The translations under genes were made by a program, and so were the position numbers. Shown piece by piece: positions 49,020 to 62,291 of a stretch of DNA of 64,000 nucleotides. The stretch is taken from contig JAPQWV010000362.1 of the NCBI GenBank assembly GCA_027422505.1, forward strand, positions 310,001-374,000, given 5' to 3'. Below the pieces are notes generated by a model. The model searched no databases, was not told where the DNA came from, and worked only from the letters and a program-made list of their open reading frames with translations. The stretch comes from Craterostigma plantagineum (taxonomy: Eukaryota > Streptophyta > Magnoliopsida > Lamiales > Linderniaceae). Positions within the stretch are counted from its first letter, which is position 1, and each line of letters opens with the position of its first letter.

Positions 49020-51404
49020 TGTTATCTTCTCTTCAGATTGATGGCGCAGGAGAGAATGTATGGAGCATATAAATGGATTAGCTTTAAGCAGCCCCACACT
49101 TTTCCTTCCTACAGCTGTCGCCATCAGCGAAGAAGGGGACAATCAAGTTTTCTGTCCAAGTAACTAAGTTTACAGTCTCGTGAAAAGGAAAGAAATGGTT
49201 GCTTCTTTGCAAGATTTAGAGAGAAAGTTGATAAGACTATACTATCGCATATAAGGTAAGAAGTTTGTTAAGGAGTGGAGTTTAAGGTAAGAAACCTAAT
49301 TAAAGAATTACGTAATCGCATGGCTAATGTTATAGCTTGTTTCGTTTCACATGATAAGTGTCTATATCAAATTGTTGATGGACGAACTCTATATGTCTGT
49401 TAAATTTGTTGTTCTGCGAAGTATAAAACATGTAGGAAGTGGCCAAAGAAGAATCACGGATGTAGTTTATTATCTTGGTATGTGAGTGGAATATATCCTC
49501 ACATGATATAGCATATAATTTGTGTCAATCTTGAAGCTTATTGTATATCATTACAATTTACAACCTAAGAGAAACTTTGGAAATGAATGCGTCTCCATTC
49601 TATCTTGTTAACTACAACCGCCCCGCCCGTGACATGAATAGTTTATATTTTGGGTTTTTTTTATAACAATTTTCGATTTTGTTCATTTAGAAGCTGTATT
49701 TAAAATATGATCAGAAAAGGCAAGTATTTGGCTTGTAATATTTTTAATTTTAATTTGCTACATATAAATTTTTATTTCAATTGTAATAATAGTTTGAAAG
49801 CAAAAGGATGACACAATTAAGAATGTGAAGCATTTTATATGAATCGGACAAATTGTAAATGTGACCCTTCAACCAGTTATTTCTGAATTGGCCAATTAAT
49901 TCATTCACGTATCGTAGAAAATATCTACTATACAAATGTATATGGATACTTGGAATTTGGATAGACACATACTTTAAGATACAAGACAAAGTGATGAGAG
50001 GGTTTAGTTAGAACCAATAGTTGAAATAATAATTGCGACGCAATGTTAAGACATTAAGAGACTTGACGAAATGAATTATTTGACGTCTTAATCACGAAAC
50101 GGCGCCTTGATTCTGAGATTGTGACATGACATTAACAAATAATAATCCAATCCAATATGTATATATAACTAGTAAATAATTTTGTAGTAGTTAAGGATAA
50201 TCTTTCCTACCTGCTGTAATAGGATTATATCGCACTAGCTATCTTTCCCTGTAGTTAATTAGACATACGATTCCGAATCCGCCGATGATGCTTGTCGGCC
50301 ATTATCATAACATACGAAGTTAGTGATTAATAAAATTGAATGGTGATTTGATGAATTAAGATAGTGACGAAGAGGATGTGACTTAGCTCCATTTAATATT
50401 GCTAGTGTTATATTGACCTCAATTTTCATTTTCTTTAACATCCATTTTGGCGAGTTGTTTATGTACGTCTATATGGCTATTTTGAAATAAGAACCCAATC
50501 AAATAATTTATGCCCATACGGCTGTTATAATATATTGAAATAAGCCCACACGTTGGCCCGCGCCAGCTCTACTTTCAAAAGCCCATTTACGATTGGGGTT
50601 TGTCATTATTCAATATTTTTAAGGGCACTTTTGAGGCCTTGTAAGAATTTCAGTTCTACAAAATTAATAATGATAATAATAAGTAAAAAAACGTGAAGTT
50701 TACAAATAACATGTAACATTTTTTTATGATAATAAATATAAGGATTAATCTCTAGTATTTCATTAATTAAAGAATACTATATAATCTAGCCATTTCCACC
50801 TTCACCATATATGACGACAATCCCAACCTTGTATATTCCCTAATTCGTCTTGACTGAATTTTTAATTTGTCCAATCTCTAATGTAGTGCCTACTTTTGGC
50901 CGTTCTATTTTGACTAAATTTATTTGACTAATAATCCCATCACCGTCAAGGTCAAATATCTATATGTTATCCAGCTATTAAATGACTTGTTGATACTTGA
51001 TACAATAAGAATCAATTCAATAGATTAAAATTTTATCTTTTATATAACGATTAGCTCACGCACGTTTCTCATTTACTATTTCGAGGTTGAGAAAGAGAAA
51101 GAGACAGAGAAAAAGGAAGTTTTTCTAAAGCCTAAAAAAAAAAAAGAAAATAAATAAATAACTACGACAACCAACAATCACATAGGACCAATACAATCCA
51201 TAGTTTATCAATTACCATCGTCGTCATCATCGTCAACACTACCACCATTGCAAAATAAACAATAAAATTATATATTTTAAAAAAAGCCATCGCTAGTGGC
51301 AATAATACGACGTAAAGTAACCAACCCAACCATCACGAGAAATGACTCTCATACCCCTCCCTCTACCTCACGCGAAATGACCGTCGTACCCCTCCACCAG
51401 CAGA
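49020..51404. other. AT-rich intergenic region
   Basis: This is the promoter of GH127 copy B, then long AT-rich DNA to the AN1 gene. I see no gene or clear element in these 2.4 kb. An A-run lies near 51135-51145. Confidence 0.6.
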
Positions 51405-51827
51405 TCACACCTTGACCAGCTTCGCCGCCCTCACGACGGGGTTCTCCCTCCTTATCGCTTCTCTGCCGGCGGCTTTGTAGTCGTAGCTGCACTCGTGCCG
51501 ATCGGAGTACCTGTGCTCGGAGCAGAACACGTCGCCGCACCGGCAACGGAAACCCATCAGACCGACCCGTTTCCTGCAGCCCGACCCGGAACACCTGCCT
51601 GGATTATTGCCGCTCCCCTCCTCCCTCGGCCTCTTCAGGGACCTTTGGATCGCCTGAACCTCTTCTACTACGGCGCGCGGAGAGCACGCGCCTTCGTGCT
51701 TGTCGCTCGGATCTGAGGACGCGGCGGCGCGTGAGGTTAGCGAGGGAATTGTCTGCTGCGGCGGGCTGCATCGGGTCGCGGGGAGGGTTTCTGTAGTCTC
51801 TTCTTTGATCTCTCTGTTTTGTGCCAT
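51405..51827 (-). CDS. AN1 zinc-finger stress-associated protein without A20 domain
   Basis: An intronless 140-residue protein. The N-terminal 80 residues are Pro/Ser/Thr-rich and show no A20 finger. The C-terminal AN1 finger is complete: [40 protein letters not shown], then the family tail [20 protein letters not shown]. The first cysteine pair is spaced C-x4-C, at the wide end of the allowed C-x2-4-C. Plant SAPs are small cytosolic or nuclear zinc proteins induced by stress, some acting as ubiquitin ligases or ubiquitin binders through A20. Lack of A20 suggests a ubiquitin-independent role, which is inference. A (GA)n tract lies immediately upstream (about 51833-51857), as in many SAP leaders. 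Confidence 0.9.
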   Translation of the reverse strand: MAQNREIKEETTETLPATRCSPPQQTIPSLTSRAAASSDPSDKHEGACSPRAVVEEVQAIQRSLKRPREEGSGNNPGRCSGSGCRKRVGLMGFRCRCGDVFCSEHRYSDRHECSYDYKAAGREAIRRENPVVRAAKLVKV

Positions 51828-52095
51828 ATTATGAGAGAGAGAGAGAGAGAGAGAGAGGTAATGAAATGAGTGGTGGAGTGGAGGTGATGGGAATTTGAAG
51901 AGGGTTTGGGTATGACGAAAATGATAGTAGTAAATATTACCATCCCACTTTATACTTCCAAAAAATTAGCCATTTTTTTAAAATAATAGTCTACTTTTAA
52001 AAAATGGAGAGAGAACTAATTAGTGGTCACACAAGCAAATTAAGAAGCTTTTTTTAAATATAAATGTTGTAATTAGTTTAATTTGAATAATTTTT

Positions 52096-52174
52096 CTCAA
52101 AAGTAGAAATGCAAAGAATTATTGGGATGTCCGAAATAAAAAGTTGGAAAGAAACAACTGGGACGGAGGAAGTG
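52096..52174. repeat. probable Stowaway MITE end
   Basis: The string GGGACGGAGGAAG at about 52160-52172, with CCGAAATAAAAAG upstream, matches the right end of the MITE at 33192-33432 (CCGAAATGAAAAAG and CGGGGCGGAGGGAG). A clear left end is missing; ACCATCCCACTT near 51938 is only a weak candidate. Confidence 0.4.
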
Positions 52175-52357
52175 GTTATTTTATAATATTTTATATTTAT
52201 TTGGTTTTTTTTTCTTATACATTGTTTATTGGTCGGGCTTTGGGATGTGAATGCAGGCTTCTTGGATTGGAGAAAGGGCCATTTTCATTTCAGGCCCCTC
52301 CATAAGTATAATTTAGGGTTCAGACCCTCTTAGGAAAATATTTAGTTTTAAGGACCT

Positions 52358-52540
52358 ATTTTTATGCAGTACCACTTTATTGCTCTTACATACCAGTATG
52401 TTGAAATTCTGTACCACAAAATCATAATCCGGTACCAGTTTATGATATCTGATACCAGTATATTTTCTGCAGTACCACTTTATTGCTTTGACATTCCAGT
52501 ATGTTGAAAGTTTATAACACAAAACAATCATTCTATACCA
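52358..52540. repeat. pair of about 60-bp direct repeats
   Basis: GCAGTACCACTTTATTGCT is followed by CCAGTATGTTGAAA and ACACAAAA. The unit occurs at about 52358-52418 and again at about 52471-52531 with small differences. A third weaker GGTACCAGTTTATGATAT unit lies between. Probably part of a decayed transposon; I could not find its ends. Confidence 0.55.
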
Positions 52541-55500
52541 GTTCATATATTTTTCATACCAGATTTTTACACCACATAAAATGGGTCTTTTAACCTAAAA
52601 AATTATTAAACATGCCCTGAATTCGAAATCAAACCCTTAAAAGGGGCTTGATTTCGAATCGACCCTTGGAGAAATGGATGGAATCAAGTGGCCATGCGTT
52701 TTTTAGGGGTGTGTAATCACGCTTGTGCCCTTTGAACTATGACTAGTTGGCCATTTTGATCATTTTTTTTATATAGGATAAATCAGAACGAATGTAATAT
52801 GAATAAAATATTTTATTCGAATCCTCTCGAAATTAATTAGTTTAACCTTATTGTTGGGGCGTAGGGTCATTCAATGTTCTGTTAAATTCAAGTGCCCAAC
52901 AGCTATTGCCCAGGAATAAAGATAAAAAGAACAAACGATATCAGAAAAAAGGTTCTTGATGCAAACATTCATGACCTGAATAACCATGCTTAAAAATTGA
53001 AATTCAAAATATATATTTAATTTATATTTAATATATATATATATAAAATATTTACAAAAGTTTGCCATCATTGTACTGATCACATCAATTTAAATTTTTT
53101 AAAAAAATAATTAAAAACAACTTCAACATTGCAGTGTGCTTGTACACCTTGATAAGGCTCGAATAGAAGGATTGGCCCAATAATAGAGAATTGGGCTCAT
53201 TCGCTGTAAAAGGACTAATATCCTATTGTTAGTAATAATCATTCGCCGTAAGACTGAACTAGTTATGTACTGATTATACTTAGCCATTTCTTTTACCATT
53301 TTCTAAAACTTATATGCTATAGAGAAACTGATTTTTAAATGAGGTGCTCCATTAAACGAGAAGTCAAAAGAAAAAATAGGAGATCGTATATAATCTAGGA
53401 TCCATTGCCAATAATGAAGATCTCTTCAAACGATGTTTATTACAATATTAGATTTTGAGACGCATAGAACAAGACATTGGCACGCACATGGCTTTCAATA
53501 TATTATTAACTTAATTGACTCGATAATAGCAATTCAATTAATAATTAGGAGAGGAATTTATATAATACATTTTCATATATACTTCTCCGTCTGGTTAAGT
53601 GTACCGATATTCCATGTGTCTACCTTTTCTCTCTCTCTCGTGTGTGTGTGTGTGTGCATGGCCATCGTTTGCAAATCAATAGAATGATTAAGATAATATA
53701 TTCCTGTATCATATTTATGAATTTTTTAAGATGGGTTATAGCATTGGTTTACGTTATCGAGAACAATAAAAAGAATGTACTACTTGTTAATATATGCATT
53801 TGCGAACTTAAAGTTACATTTAATTGTTATTTTGGGAATTACGAATTTTAGTTGCATTTTACATTTAAAAGATCACAAAGACAACAACTGTGCGCTTTTC
53901 CCCCAAGAAAACAAGCCTAAAACCCTAACCACAGAATTCTAAACATTTAGTTATAATTGTGAATTAAAAATCAATTAATGGGATTCCATAAATACAATAA
54001 TCCTTTCCTTTCCACCGCTTCGAGGTGACACGAGCACTTACACGGCGTTCACCACCGCAACCTATGCTCTTCTCTTCCTCTCTTGGAAACTATCAAATCT
54101 TTAATTGTTTTTTTAATTTCCTCTTTAGATTTTCGTGCAATTGTTTACCAAAACTACCCTTGCGTGTCCTCTTCAAATTACGAAAATACATTCAGATGAG
54201 AACTAAATGGAAAATCTTGTATTTAATAAACATCAAAAAATTATTCTACCACATTACGTTAATTTATAGTACAAAATGTATGTCAACACCCATACAATGG
54301 AATCCCAGTTCATTGTATTTTCCATGTGTGCTAGTTTATTTTTATTATGATAACATTTACTGCGTGAGAAGATTTAATTTCCCAACTTCAATATATAGAG
54401 TTATGGAGACACACACACACATATGTGCAATTTTTTTTAAGGATCCAAGTAGCCATGATGAGTGGTACAGATATATTGTTTTCATCGTGTTTATAATTTC
54501 TTGGATCAGCTCAAGTTAGCTGTTGCTGATATAACTATTAATAGCAGTTATGAGTCTACGCATTTGAGTTAATTAGAGGGATTTGAGTTATGACAGCTGC
54601 TGACATTGAATATCTTGAGGAGGAACATCGATCGTTGTCATATTTTGTAAGCTTGTGTGCTTTAATTACGATTAGTATTAATATTAAGTTACTTTTGTTC
54701 CTAAAAGTTAATGTATAGCACCTAGCTAAAGCTATGTATTAGCATGCATGGTTCGTTCGAACATAGACAGCATGCGAATCACAAGAACGGATATAAGAGT
54801 GCTACTTTTGTTGCAATTAATAGCATTTATACCAAATATTGGGAAAATGTCACGTAAAAACGCCACGTGGCAGCCAATTCCATGGAACTTGGCCGTGAAA
54901 CCTGAAAATGAATCGGCGCGTTGGTCTGTCAAAAGGTGAAAAAAAGAATGAAAAAGAAAATAGAAAAATTAAGCGAATTAGTAATTTCGTTTAGCCCTAG
55001 TAATTAACTGGCTGATATATCGAATCCCCACCACAGTCCACTCTTCACCAACTTACGATGTCTCACCTTCACACAAGTTTCAAGATGATTATTACGTAGA
55101 TGTCTACACATACATACACAATAAATAAACATGTACATACATAGTTATAATATAATATCGTATTATTCAGTTTATGAGGAATCGAACTAGGTTTTAAAAT
55201 AGAACAAAGAATAGACTTGAAGTTGAGGCCATCCATATTCATGGATTCATCTGCGTGAAACTGGTAAGTAAGGGCTTATATTGTAATATGACTGCAAATT
55301 TTATCAATGCTTTGTTTAGTATTATAAGATTCTAGGGTTTCTTGTTCGTGTACTTATACGTTTTCTTCGACAACACTGTCTTGAAACCCCCTTTTTCCAC
55401 TTTTTAAATTAACTTGTTTGCTAGGGTTCGTTCATTTGGAAGTTTTCATTGTAGTTCGAAGTTAAAAATGACATATAAGACATCGCTAATCAAGCGGGAG

Positions 55501-57237
55501 ACGTGGGTCCTGCCTCGTTAGTGTGGAGCTAAAAAGGTTATTTATTCGTCATCTACCTAAAATAGGCATATATGACATACGTATATAAGAATAATATATA
55601 TATACTGCCGAGATGTTTTAACGTTGGTTCTTATCAGATAATATATGCAAAAAAGGTATTGTTCTTGTTCGTATTGTTATTTTATTAATTAGGTTTTTCT
55701 CTTGAATTATGGTTCGTTTAGTCCTTATATATATAGGCATATACATTTGCAGTATATTATAAAATTGAATAATAGTATTAGGCATGTTTGAACATTGTTT
55801 GACTGAGCAAGCTAGTGGAAGACAGAAGGCACAGAAACAAAGAGACACACACTGACTGGGATACACAGCATCCGCTGAAAATTCTACCGATACACAGTAC
55901 CTTTTCATTTTTGTTTATATAATTTTTATTTACTAAGTAATTAAGGGACATGCACTGCACAACAAATAAATAACAACTGTGTTTAACCTTTTTTGACGAG
56001 TGCGATTTCCAACTCCACGGGTCAAACATCTATTTCTCACTTGGAAAAGCCAAACGAAATCGTTCGTTTCTCTTTAAATTTCATTATTATTAATATAATT
56101 ATATTTCAAAAACCCTTCTGAATATGGAGTGCTAATTCAATATGTCAGATTATGTCAGTAAAATATTGAATGTCCGTACTAGATAATAGCTTCCATACAC
56201 AATGCATATTGTCACACGGGGATCCACAGTATTGCTTTTCGTGGGAATGCATTGCATTGCATTGTTTTTAATTTTACGAATGAAGTTCTACATTTACACA
56301 CACGTTGTGTTAGGACACATATGATGTGCTAGTTTTAGTTCAAGTAGTATCTTACTCTTTTTACAGCTGGTAAAATAAAAGATATTTTCTAGTCCATGAA
56401 GAGGGAAGAACGATTTAATATCATGGAAATGCTGGGTTTTTGGGGTGTCCTTTTACGAAGAACGAGGGAAAGATAGTCCCAATAAGCAAGTGGGGTTGGG
56501 TTTTGGGGGTTTAGTTTGGACTTATTTTCAGTTGGAATTGTGGGGTTGTCTGTTTTCTTACAGCTGATGGACAACAGCTTTTTAGACTCTATTCCATAAG
56601 AAGCACTCGTGCAATAATAATGGTGAATCTTGTATGCCCTATGAACTAAATTGAAATCTTAGGCACACTTATGAAGCATTATATATATACATGTGTGTAA
56701 TTATGTGCATGCAAAGTTCTTGTAAGTTCCACTTCTTACACGATCATGATTCTATGTTATATTAGTGTGCCTTCAATGTAATGTAGTTTCAATAATTATC
56801 ATTTCAATTGATTATTATTATCCTAGCTAGCTGCTTGTATGTTGACTAGAGTCAAACGCGAGATATGGAGATTTAAATATCTGTACTTCTCTGCAACGAC
56901 AAAGTCCTTTTTCGCCTCTCACCCTTCTCTCTTTCCTTCTTTCTTTATTTGCTTCATCTGATAGAGAGATAGAGAGAGGAAGATTTTATGCTTTTCTTTT
57001 ACTTGACAAATTAGGGTAAAAGATTTGTCAGTTTCTTACGCAGTCTGCTAGAACTTTCATTTAAAGAGATATATTTTTATGCATTCCTTTCCTATCACGA
57101 GTGACTATATACTGATTCTTCTTCCTCTTTTTGGCTTATGCAGGATCTCATAGTCCGTGATTAGAGGCAATTTCTCTTACTGAAATCCATCTGAAAGAAT
57201 CAGATAGAGAAAAAGAACCCTAAATTATTCAGACAAA

Positions 57238-60185
57238 ATGAATTCCAACAACTGGCTTTCTTTCCCTCTTTCTCCTACAAACCCTTCATTACCAGCAGTT
57301 CAGGCTCATCAGTTCTCTTTAGGGTTAGTCAACGAAAACATGGAAGCCCCATTTCAGAACCAAGGTAAGTTCTCCATTACCTTATCTGCTATGCTTAGTA
57401 TCGTTTCTTCTCGCAGCACTCGGCAAATAAAAAACCCTAACTTTTTCCTTTTATCTCTTGATTTCAAAACACAAAAGCAGCTTACGGAGATTGGAACCTC
57501 ATCAACGCCGCTCATCAGGAAAACAGCAGCAAAGTCCCGAAAGTTGCAGATTTCTTGGGAGTGACCAAATCTGATCATCAAAACCACCATCATAACCAAT
57601 CAGAGCTCATAGCCTACAACGACAACATCCAAGCTAGTCATGACTCGGACTACATGTTTCCAGGCAACAACAGTACTTTGGTTTCAGTTCAACAGACTTT
57701 GGGGGACGCTGATAATGCTGCGACAAACTATGGTAGCCATATCCAAGCTGCTGAAAATGCCTGCAACATGCAGCAACTGACGCTTTCTATGGGAAGTGGT
57801 GGTAATAATGGAGGCTCAGCAAGTGAGGCAAGTGCCAGTTTTACTGCGAGTCAAAGCGCAGCAGAGACTAGTAATAACAGTAATAGTGTCGTTGAGGCTG
57901 CGCCTAGGAGGGCTTTGGACACTTTTGGCCAAAGAACCTCTATATATAGAGGGGTAACAAGGTGGGCGTCGATTATTTGTTTATTTTTTTGAATAAAAAA
58001 TTATTTAAATGACAAATCTTTGTTGCAGGCATAGGTGGACTGGAAGGTATGAAGCACACCTTTGGGATAACAGCTGCAGAAGAGAAGGTCAATCGAGGAA
58101 AGGGCGTCAAGGTTTCGTTATTTTTCATGATATTAGCCACAACTATTTTTTCAGCAATCTTCTTGGTATATATATTGATATTATATCTTGTTGCTGCTAA
58201 CTCCTTTATGCTGAATTTTCATGTTTGATTCAACGGTTGTGTACTCTAATTTCTGCTGCCTTCATCAGTCTATTTGGGTAAGAATATATTCTTCCTCTCG
58301 CATTTCGTCTTTTGATACGAGGATGGTTATTCTGTTCAAATAACGTTTAAATAAAAAATGTTTTTAGTTAACCTTTATATTGCCTTTTCGTAGGAGGCTA
58401 TGATAAAGAAGACAAAGCAGCTAGAGCATATGATTTGGCCGCACTGAAGTACTGGGGAACTTCTACAACTACTAATTTCCCTGTAAGAATATTATTGAAA
58501 ATAATATAAAGGGTTAATCTTGAGATGTTTGTATTTTATGTATCGTATTAATAATTTATTCTCTATATTCTGACTGGCAGATCGGCAACTATGAGAAGGA
58601 ACTTGAGGAGATGAAACATATGACCAGACAAGAGTTTGTTGCTTCGATCAGAAGGTTCGTAGAGTCTTGATTTGCCGTCATTACTCTTTGCACGCATGCT
58701 TAAAATGATTGCAGTGATAATTAAATCAAACCTTCGAATTATTGGCCTCATGTTGCAAGTGACTTGCAGTGTCAGAGTTCATTTTTTGTCAGAAATGGAG
58801 ATCTACATTCTAACAGTTCTTTCTCTGTCAGATTTTTTTCTGCAAAACTACTCCCCATGGATCTCTTCATTTCTCTCCCTTTCCATATCATTACACGATT
58901 TCATTATTCTATATAATAATATTACGTGTGTACCTACATATATATATTCTACCAAATAATACAGGAAGAGTAGCGGGTTTTCTAGGGGAGCTTCCATGTA
59001 TAGAGGTGTAACAAGGTACCATCTAAACCATAGTGAAGTCTCTTCAATGTCCAGGAAAACAAAACTTTTATTGCAGATTAATGTACAGAAATCTGAAATA
59101 TTACTATGTAGCACTAAACCAAAATTATTTTATGTCCAAATTTGAATGAAAACTTATATAATTCATATTGCCTACAATAATGCAGGCATCATCAACATGG
59201 AAGGTGGCAAGCAAGAATTGGAAGAGTTGCTGGAAACAAAGACCTCTACTTGGGAACTTTCAGTAAGCATTCTTTTATAAACTTTTCCACCATAACATAA
59301 CATTATATACAGTTACTACAAATTTTTGTCATTTCATTCGATTATATTTTTTTCTTACCAGGCACAGAAGAAGAAGCTGCAGAAGCCTACGACATAGCTG
59401 CGATAAAATTCAGAGGCTTGAACGCAGTCACAAACTTCGACATGTCTCGCTACGACGTCAAAGCCATCCTCGAAAGCAGCACTCTCCCCATAGGCGGTGG
59501 AGTCGCAAAGCGCCTGAAAGAAGCACAAGCCATTGAATCTTCTAGAAAGCGCGACGAAATGATAACCCTAGGCTCAACTTCCTTCAACTACCTCGGAAAC
59601 CCTAGCCACGGTAATAATAATATGATAAGCCATCAACATCATCATCCTCTACAGGCCTACCATTACAATCACCAACAAGCTTTCGAAGCTCAGCCGCTGC
59701 TCTCCCTTCAGAACCAAGACTTCTCATCATCATCTTCTCCGCAGCAGCAGTACGCTGCAAATCAAGACTACCACAGCTATCTTCAGACACAGCTGCAGTT
59801 GAATCAGAATTTCTCGCCTTACTCGTCGAGTAATTCTTACGGTGGTATGAGTGGTAGTAATCCTCAATATGGGAGTTACAGCCCAGCGTTTCTGCATGGC
59901 CTTATGAACATGGGAGCGACGGATAATAATAATAATAACAATGGGAGCTCTAGCGCTGGGAGCTATAGTGCTAATAATGGAGGAGGGTTAATCTTGGGAA
60001 ATGGGCTTTGCATGGGTTCCGGTTCGGGCCAAAACGGGTCGGGCCATGAGGAAATGGGGCTCGTGAAGGTGGACTATGAGCACATGTCTTCGAATGCTAC
60101 TGCGAGTTATGGGGTGGGTTGGTCGAGCGAGACGGTTCAGGGTTCGAATGGTGGTGCTGGGGTTTTTTCTATGTGGAATGAATGA
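57238..60185 (+). CDS. AINTEGUMENTA-like AP2 factor, AIL5/PLT5 type
   Basis: Nine exons join in frame to 604 residues: 57238-57364, 57481-57961, 58029-58111, 58269-58277, 58394-58482, 58581-58654, 58965-59015, 59186-59262 and 59362-60185. The N-terminus [16 protein letters not shown] and [22 protein letters not shown] and LTLSMGS are AIL-family activation or conserved motifs. AP2 repeat 1 runs from [20 protein letters not shown] to [11 protein letters not shown] (about 197-263). The linker holds [20 protein letters not shown]. Repeat 2 (about 299-357) has [20 protein letters not shown] and [20 protein letters not shown]. It is a nuclear DNA-binding regulator of meristem, organ initiation and embryo growth. 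The 9-bp fourth exon (VYL) is a known ANT-family feature. The C-terminus is Asn/Gln/Ser-rich. Confidence 0.92.
58269..58277 (+). other. 9-bp micro-exon of AIL gene
   Basis: TCTATTTGG is flanked by CAG and GTAAG and is needed to join QG at 58111 to GGYDKE at 58394. It supplies Val-Tyr-Leu of the first AP2 repeat in the exact phase. Confidence 0.9.
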
Positions 60186-60788
60186 AGGATTATCTAACTG
60201 TTTTAAGGGTTTTTTAGCGTAATTTTGAGGTTTTCTTAGCAGTTTTCTTGCTTGATTTATGTTCTGAAGCATGATTTAATTAGGGGGAGATGTGCTGCTG
60301 GTTATTACTGCATTATCATGCAACGTAATGTGTGCATGGTAGCGAAGTAATGTTTTTCAAGGCAACCCCTCGAGAAAAAGAAAATATTTACCTAGCGGCT
60401 ATTTATTACAAGTAGTTTCGTTTTGAAGTTTCAAGTTTACTTTAATTTTGTCATCATTTATTTTTTATTAACTAAGGATTTAAAGAAAGACAACTTTAAC
60501 GGATATCAGACTGTGAATGACTCATTGACATATATAAAAGGAGTAAAACTGTTTAATATATCAAAGGTAGTAATCATAATTAACGAGGTTGAATTGAAAG
60601 TTGAAACATGCCTTAGAAGCGACACCACCATATCACCAAGACATGAAAAAAATGCAAAGCAACAACTCAGGTCTTTCTTCACTTACACAGAGGAAACAAA
60701 AGACTTGAACGAAACTTCCTGCAAGTATTCTCAAATCAGCCCCTTGTTACAAAGAAACGCAGAAGGAACACCCCTCAAACTCCCATTT
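60186..60788. other. convergent intergenic region
   Basis: 3' flanks of the AIL gene (+) and of the A20/AN1 gene (-). The 155-residue open frame at 60423-60890 lacks family motifs and overlaps the SAP gene in antisense, so I do not call it. Confidence 0.6.
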
Positions 60789-61295
60789 CTAGATCTTATC
60801 GAGCTTCTCCGCCTTGACCAACGGGTTAGCCTTGGCTATCGCATCCCTGCCCATACCACGGTAATCGAAAGGGCAGTCATGCTTGTCTGAATATCGATGG
60901 GACCCACAAAAGAGATCGCCACATCGACATTCGAACCCAGTCAGCCCGACCCTTTTCTTGCAAGCAGCGCATCTCTTAGGGCCTTGTTTGGATATGGGCT
61001 CGCTGGGCTCGACTGCGCAAGAAGCATCGATCGAGGGCAGAGTTGAGGCTTCTCTAGGGATGATATCAGTTTGTGAGGTCTGTGAAGAAGCAATTTCTTG
61101 GTCGTATGATGACCCATTGACGATGTTTTCGATGGAAGAAGCTGCAAGCTTGGCTTGTTCTTGCTTTAACATTGAGTCTTTGTAGCATTTTGAGCACAGA
61201 TTCATGTTTGCTGGGCTTCCAAAGAAGCCACAGTTGTTAGCACATAAGGTTGGTCCTTCTGGGGCGGGCTGGCAACCCGCGTCTTCGTGCTCCAT
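60789..61295 (-). CDS. A20/AN1 zinc-finger stress-associated protein
   Basis: An intronless 168-residue protein with both fingers. The A20 finger is near residues 18-41 ([24 protein letters not shown]) and the AN1 finger is near 108-148 ([38 protein letters not shown]), followed by [20 protein letters not shown]. All zinc ligands are present. This is the standard plant SAP layout (SAP2/SAP8-like), with A20 binding ubiquitin and the protein promoting abiotic stress tolerance. Start ATG 61295 gives [21 protein letters not shown] genes usually have an intron in the leader; the purine-poor stretch up to about 62010 could hold such a leader. It lies 9 kb from the AN1-only gene, with the AIL gene between. 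Confidence 0.93.
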   Translation of the reverse strand: MEHEDAGCQPAPEGPTLCANNCGFFGSPANMNLCSKCYKDSMLKQEQAKLAASSIENIVNGSSYDQEIASSQTSQTDIIPREASTLPSIDASCAVEPSEPISKQGPKRCAACKKRVGLTGFECRCGDLFCGSHRYSDKHDCPFDYRGMGRDAIAKANPLVKAEKLDKI

Positions 61296-62291
61296 GGGTT
61301 TTATTGGCCAATTTCTGTATCATTCAAAGAATGTTTCGAACTTTTGATCAGTAATACGACGCAAAGATCAAAGTGATTTCTGCAGATTACCAACAAAATC
61401 ACTTGATGCTAGGAAAACCATGGAAGAGATAAAGAACCTGTTAAATGGGGTCAACTACACAAACTATTCCCTGAAATACGTTATCACCTCTGCAAATTGA
61501 CGGCTCGCAGACTAGGAAAGAACCAAGTCGTGAGCAATGGCACGGATAATCCCTTTTTCCTTGAATTTTGACGCAAAAAGGGACAAAAAGGAAGAGATGT
61601 TGGATCGAATTAAATGGAAAAAACCAGAAAAGTCTGAAATCAAGGATAAATATCAAGAAGACTCCATGAAAAAAAAATCAAAGCCATCACATAGAGGTCG
61701 ATATACAACAGATCCCCGACGTTTCCCCAATTCCCAAACAATACAAAAACATTCAACCACCGAAAGAGAAAAATAGAATAAGAAGTCGCAGAAACTAACC
61801 CAGAAATAGTAACCACAGCAACAAAAAGAGAGAGCTTTCGTTCTTCTTTTCCGCTCTTCCTATGACGTCTCAGAGCTTCGTCTCCCCTTTCTTGTATCGT
61901 TTCAAATGAGATTCGAAATTAGAGAGAGTGAGAGAAGAAGAATGAGAATCGTTTGTTCCTTTCTACGTAACTTTTGCGCAACGACCAAGGAAAATACCAA
62001 GTAACCTATATATAAATGGAGATAATTATGAATCATGAAAAAAGCAAACTTCCCTGTTTAAGCTAACTAATGGTGAGTGATTTATTATTATTATTTTTTT
62101 TTTTTGGGAAGAAAAGCAAAGTGAGTGATTTATTATTATTTGTACATTCCAATCAAATTTCAATGGGGTGGGGTGGGGTTAATTCCAACTTTGCAATAAT
62201 TATACCTAAAATATTCGAAAAAGTTACAATAAAAGCATATGGATAAAAAAAATCGGATCTTTAACTCCAACATAGTAAGCTTTTTCTTTGT
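61296..62291. other. A20/AN1 leader region and intergenic DNA
   Basis: The probable SAP leader with an intron and its promoter (to about 62010) is followed by AT-rich DNA. No other gene is supported. Confidence 0.5.

Larger units (their letters stand above)
51828..57237. other. long AT-rich intergenic region upstream of AIL gene
   Basis: About 5.4 kb without a supported gene. It contains a GA microsatellite (51833-51857), a probable Stowaway end (near 52174), direct repeats at 52358-52540, a (TG)n tract near 53640-53656, and a G-box-like CCACGTGG near 54863. The 3' end (about 56930-57237) looks like the AIL leader; TTATGCAG near 57144 may be a leader-intron acceptor. Confidence 0.55.

Noticed and set aside
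49020..49142. Upstream start for GH127 copy B (ATG near 49124)
   Set aside because: It would place 35 residues before a clear signal peptide; ATG 49019 fits better.
60423..60890. 155-residue plus-strand open frame
   Set aside because: Antisense to the A20/AN1 gene at its end and otherwise AT-rich 3' flank.
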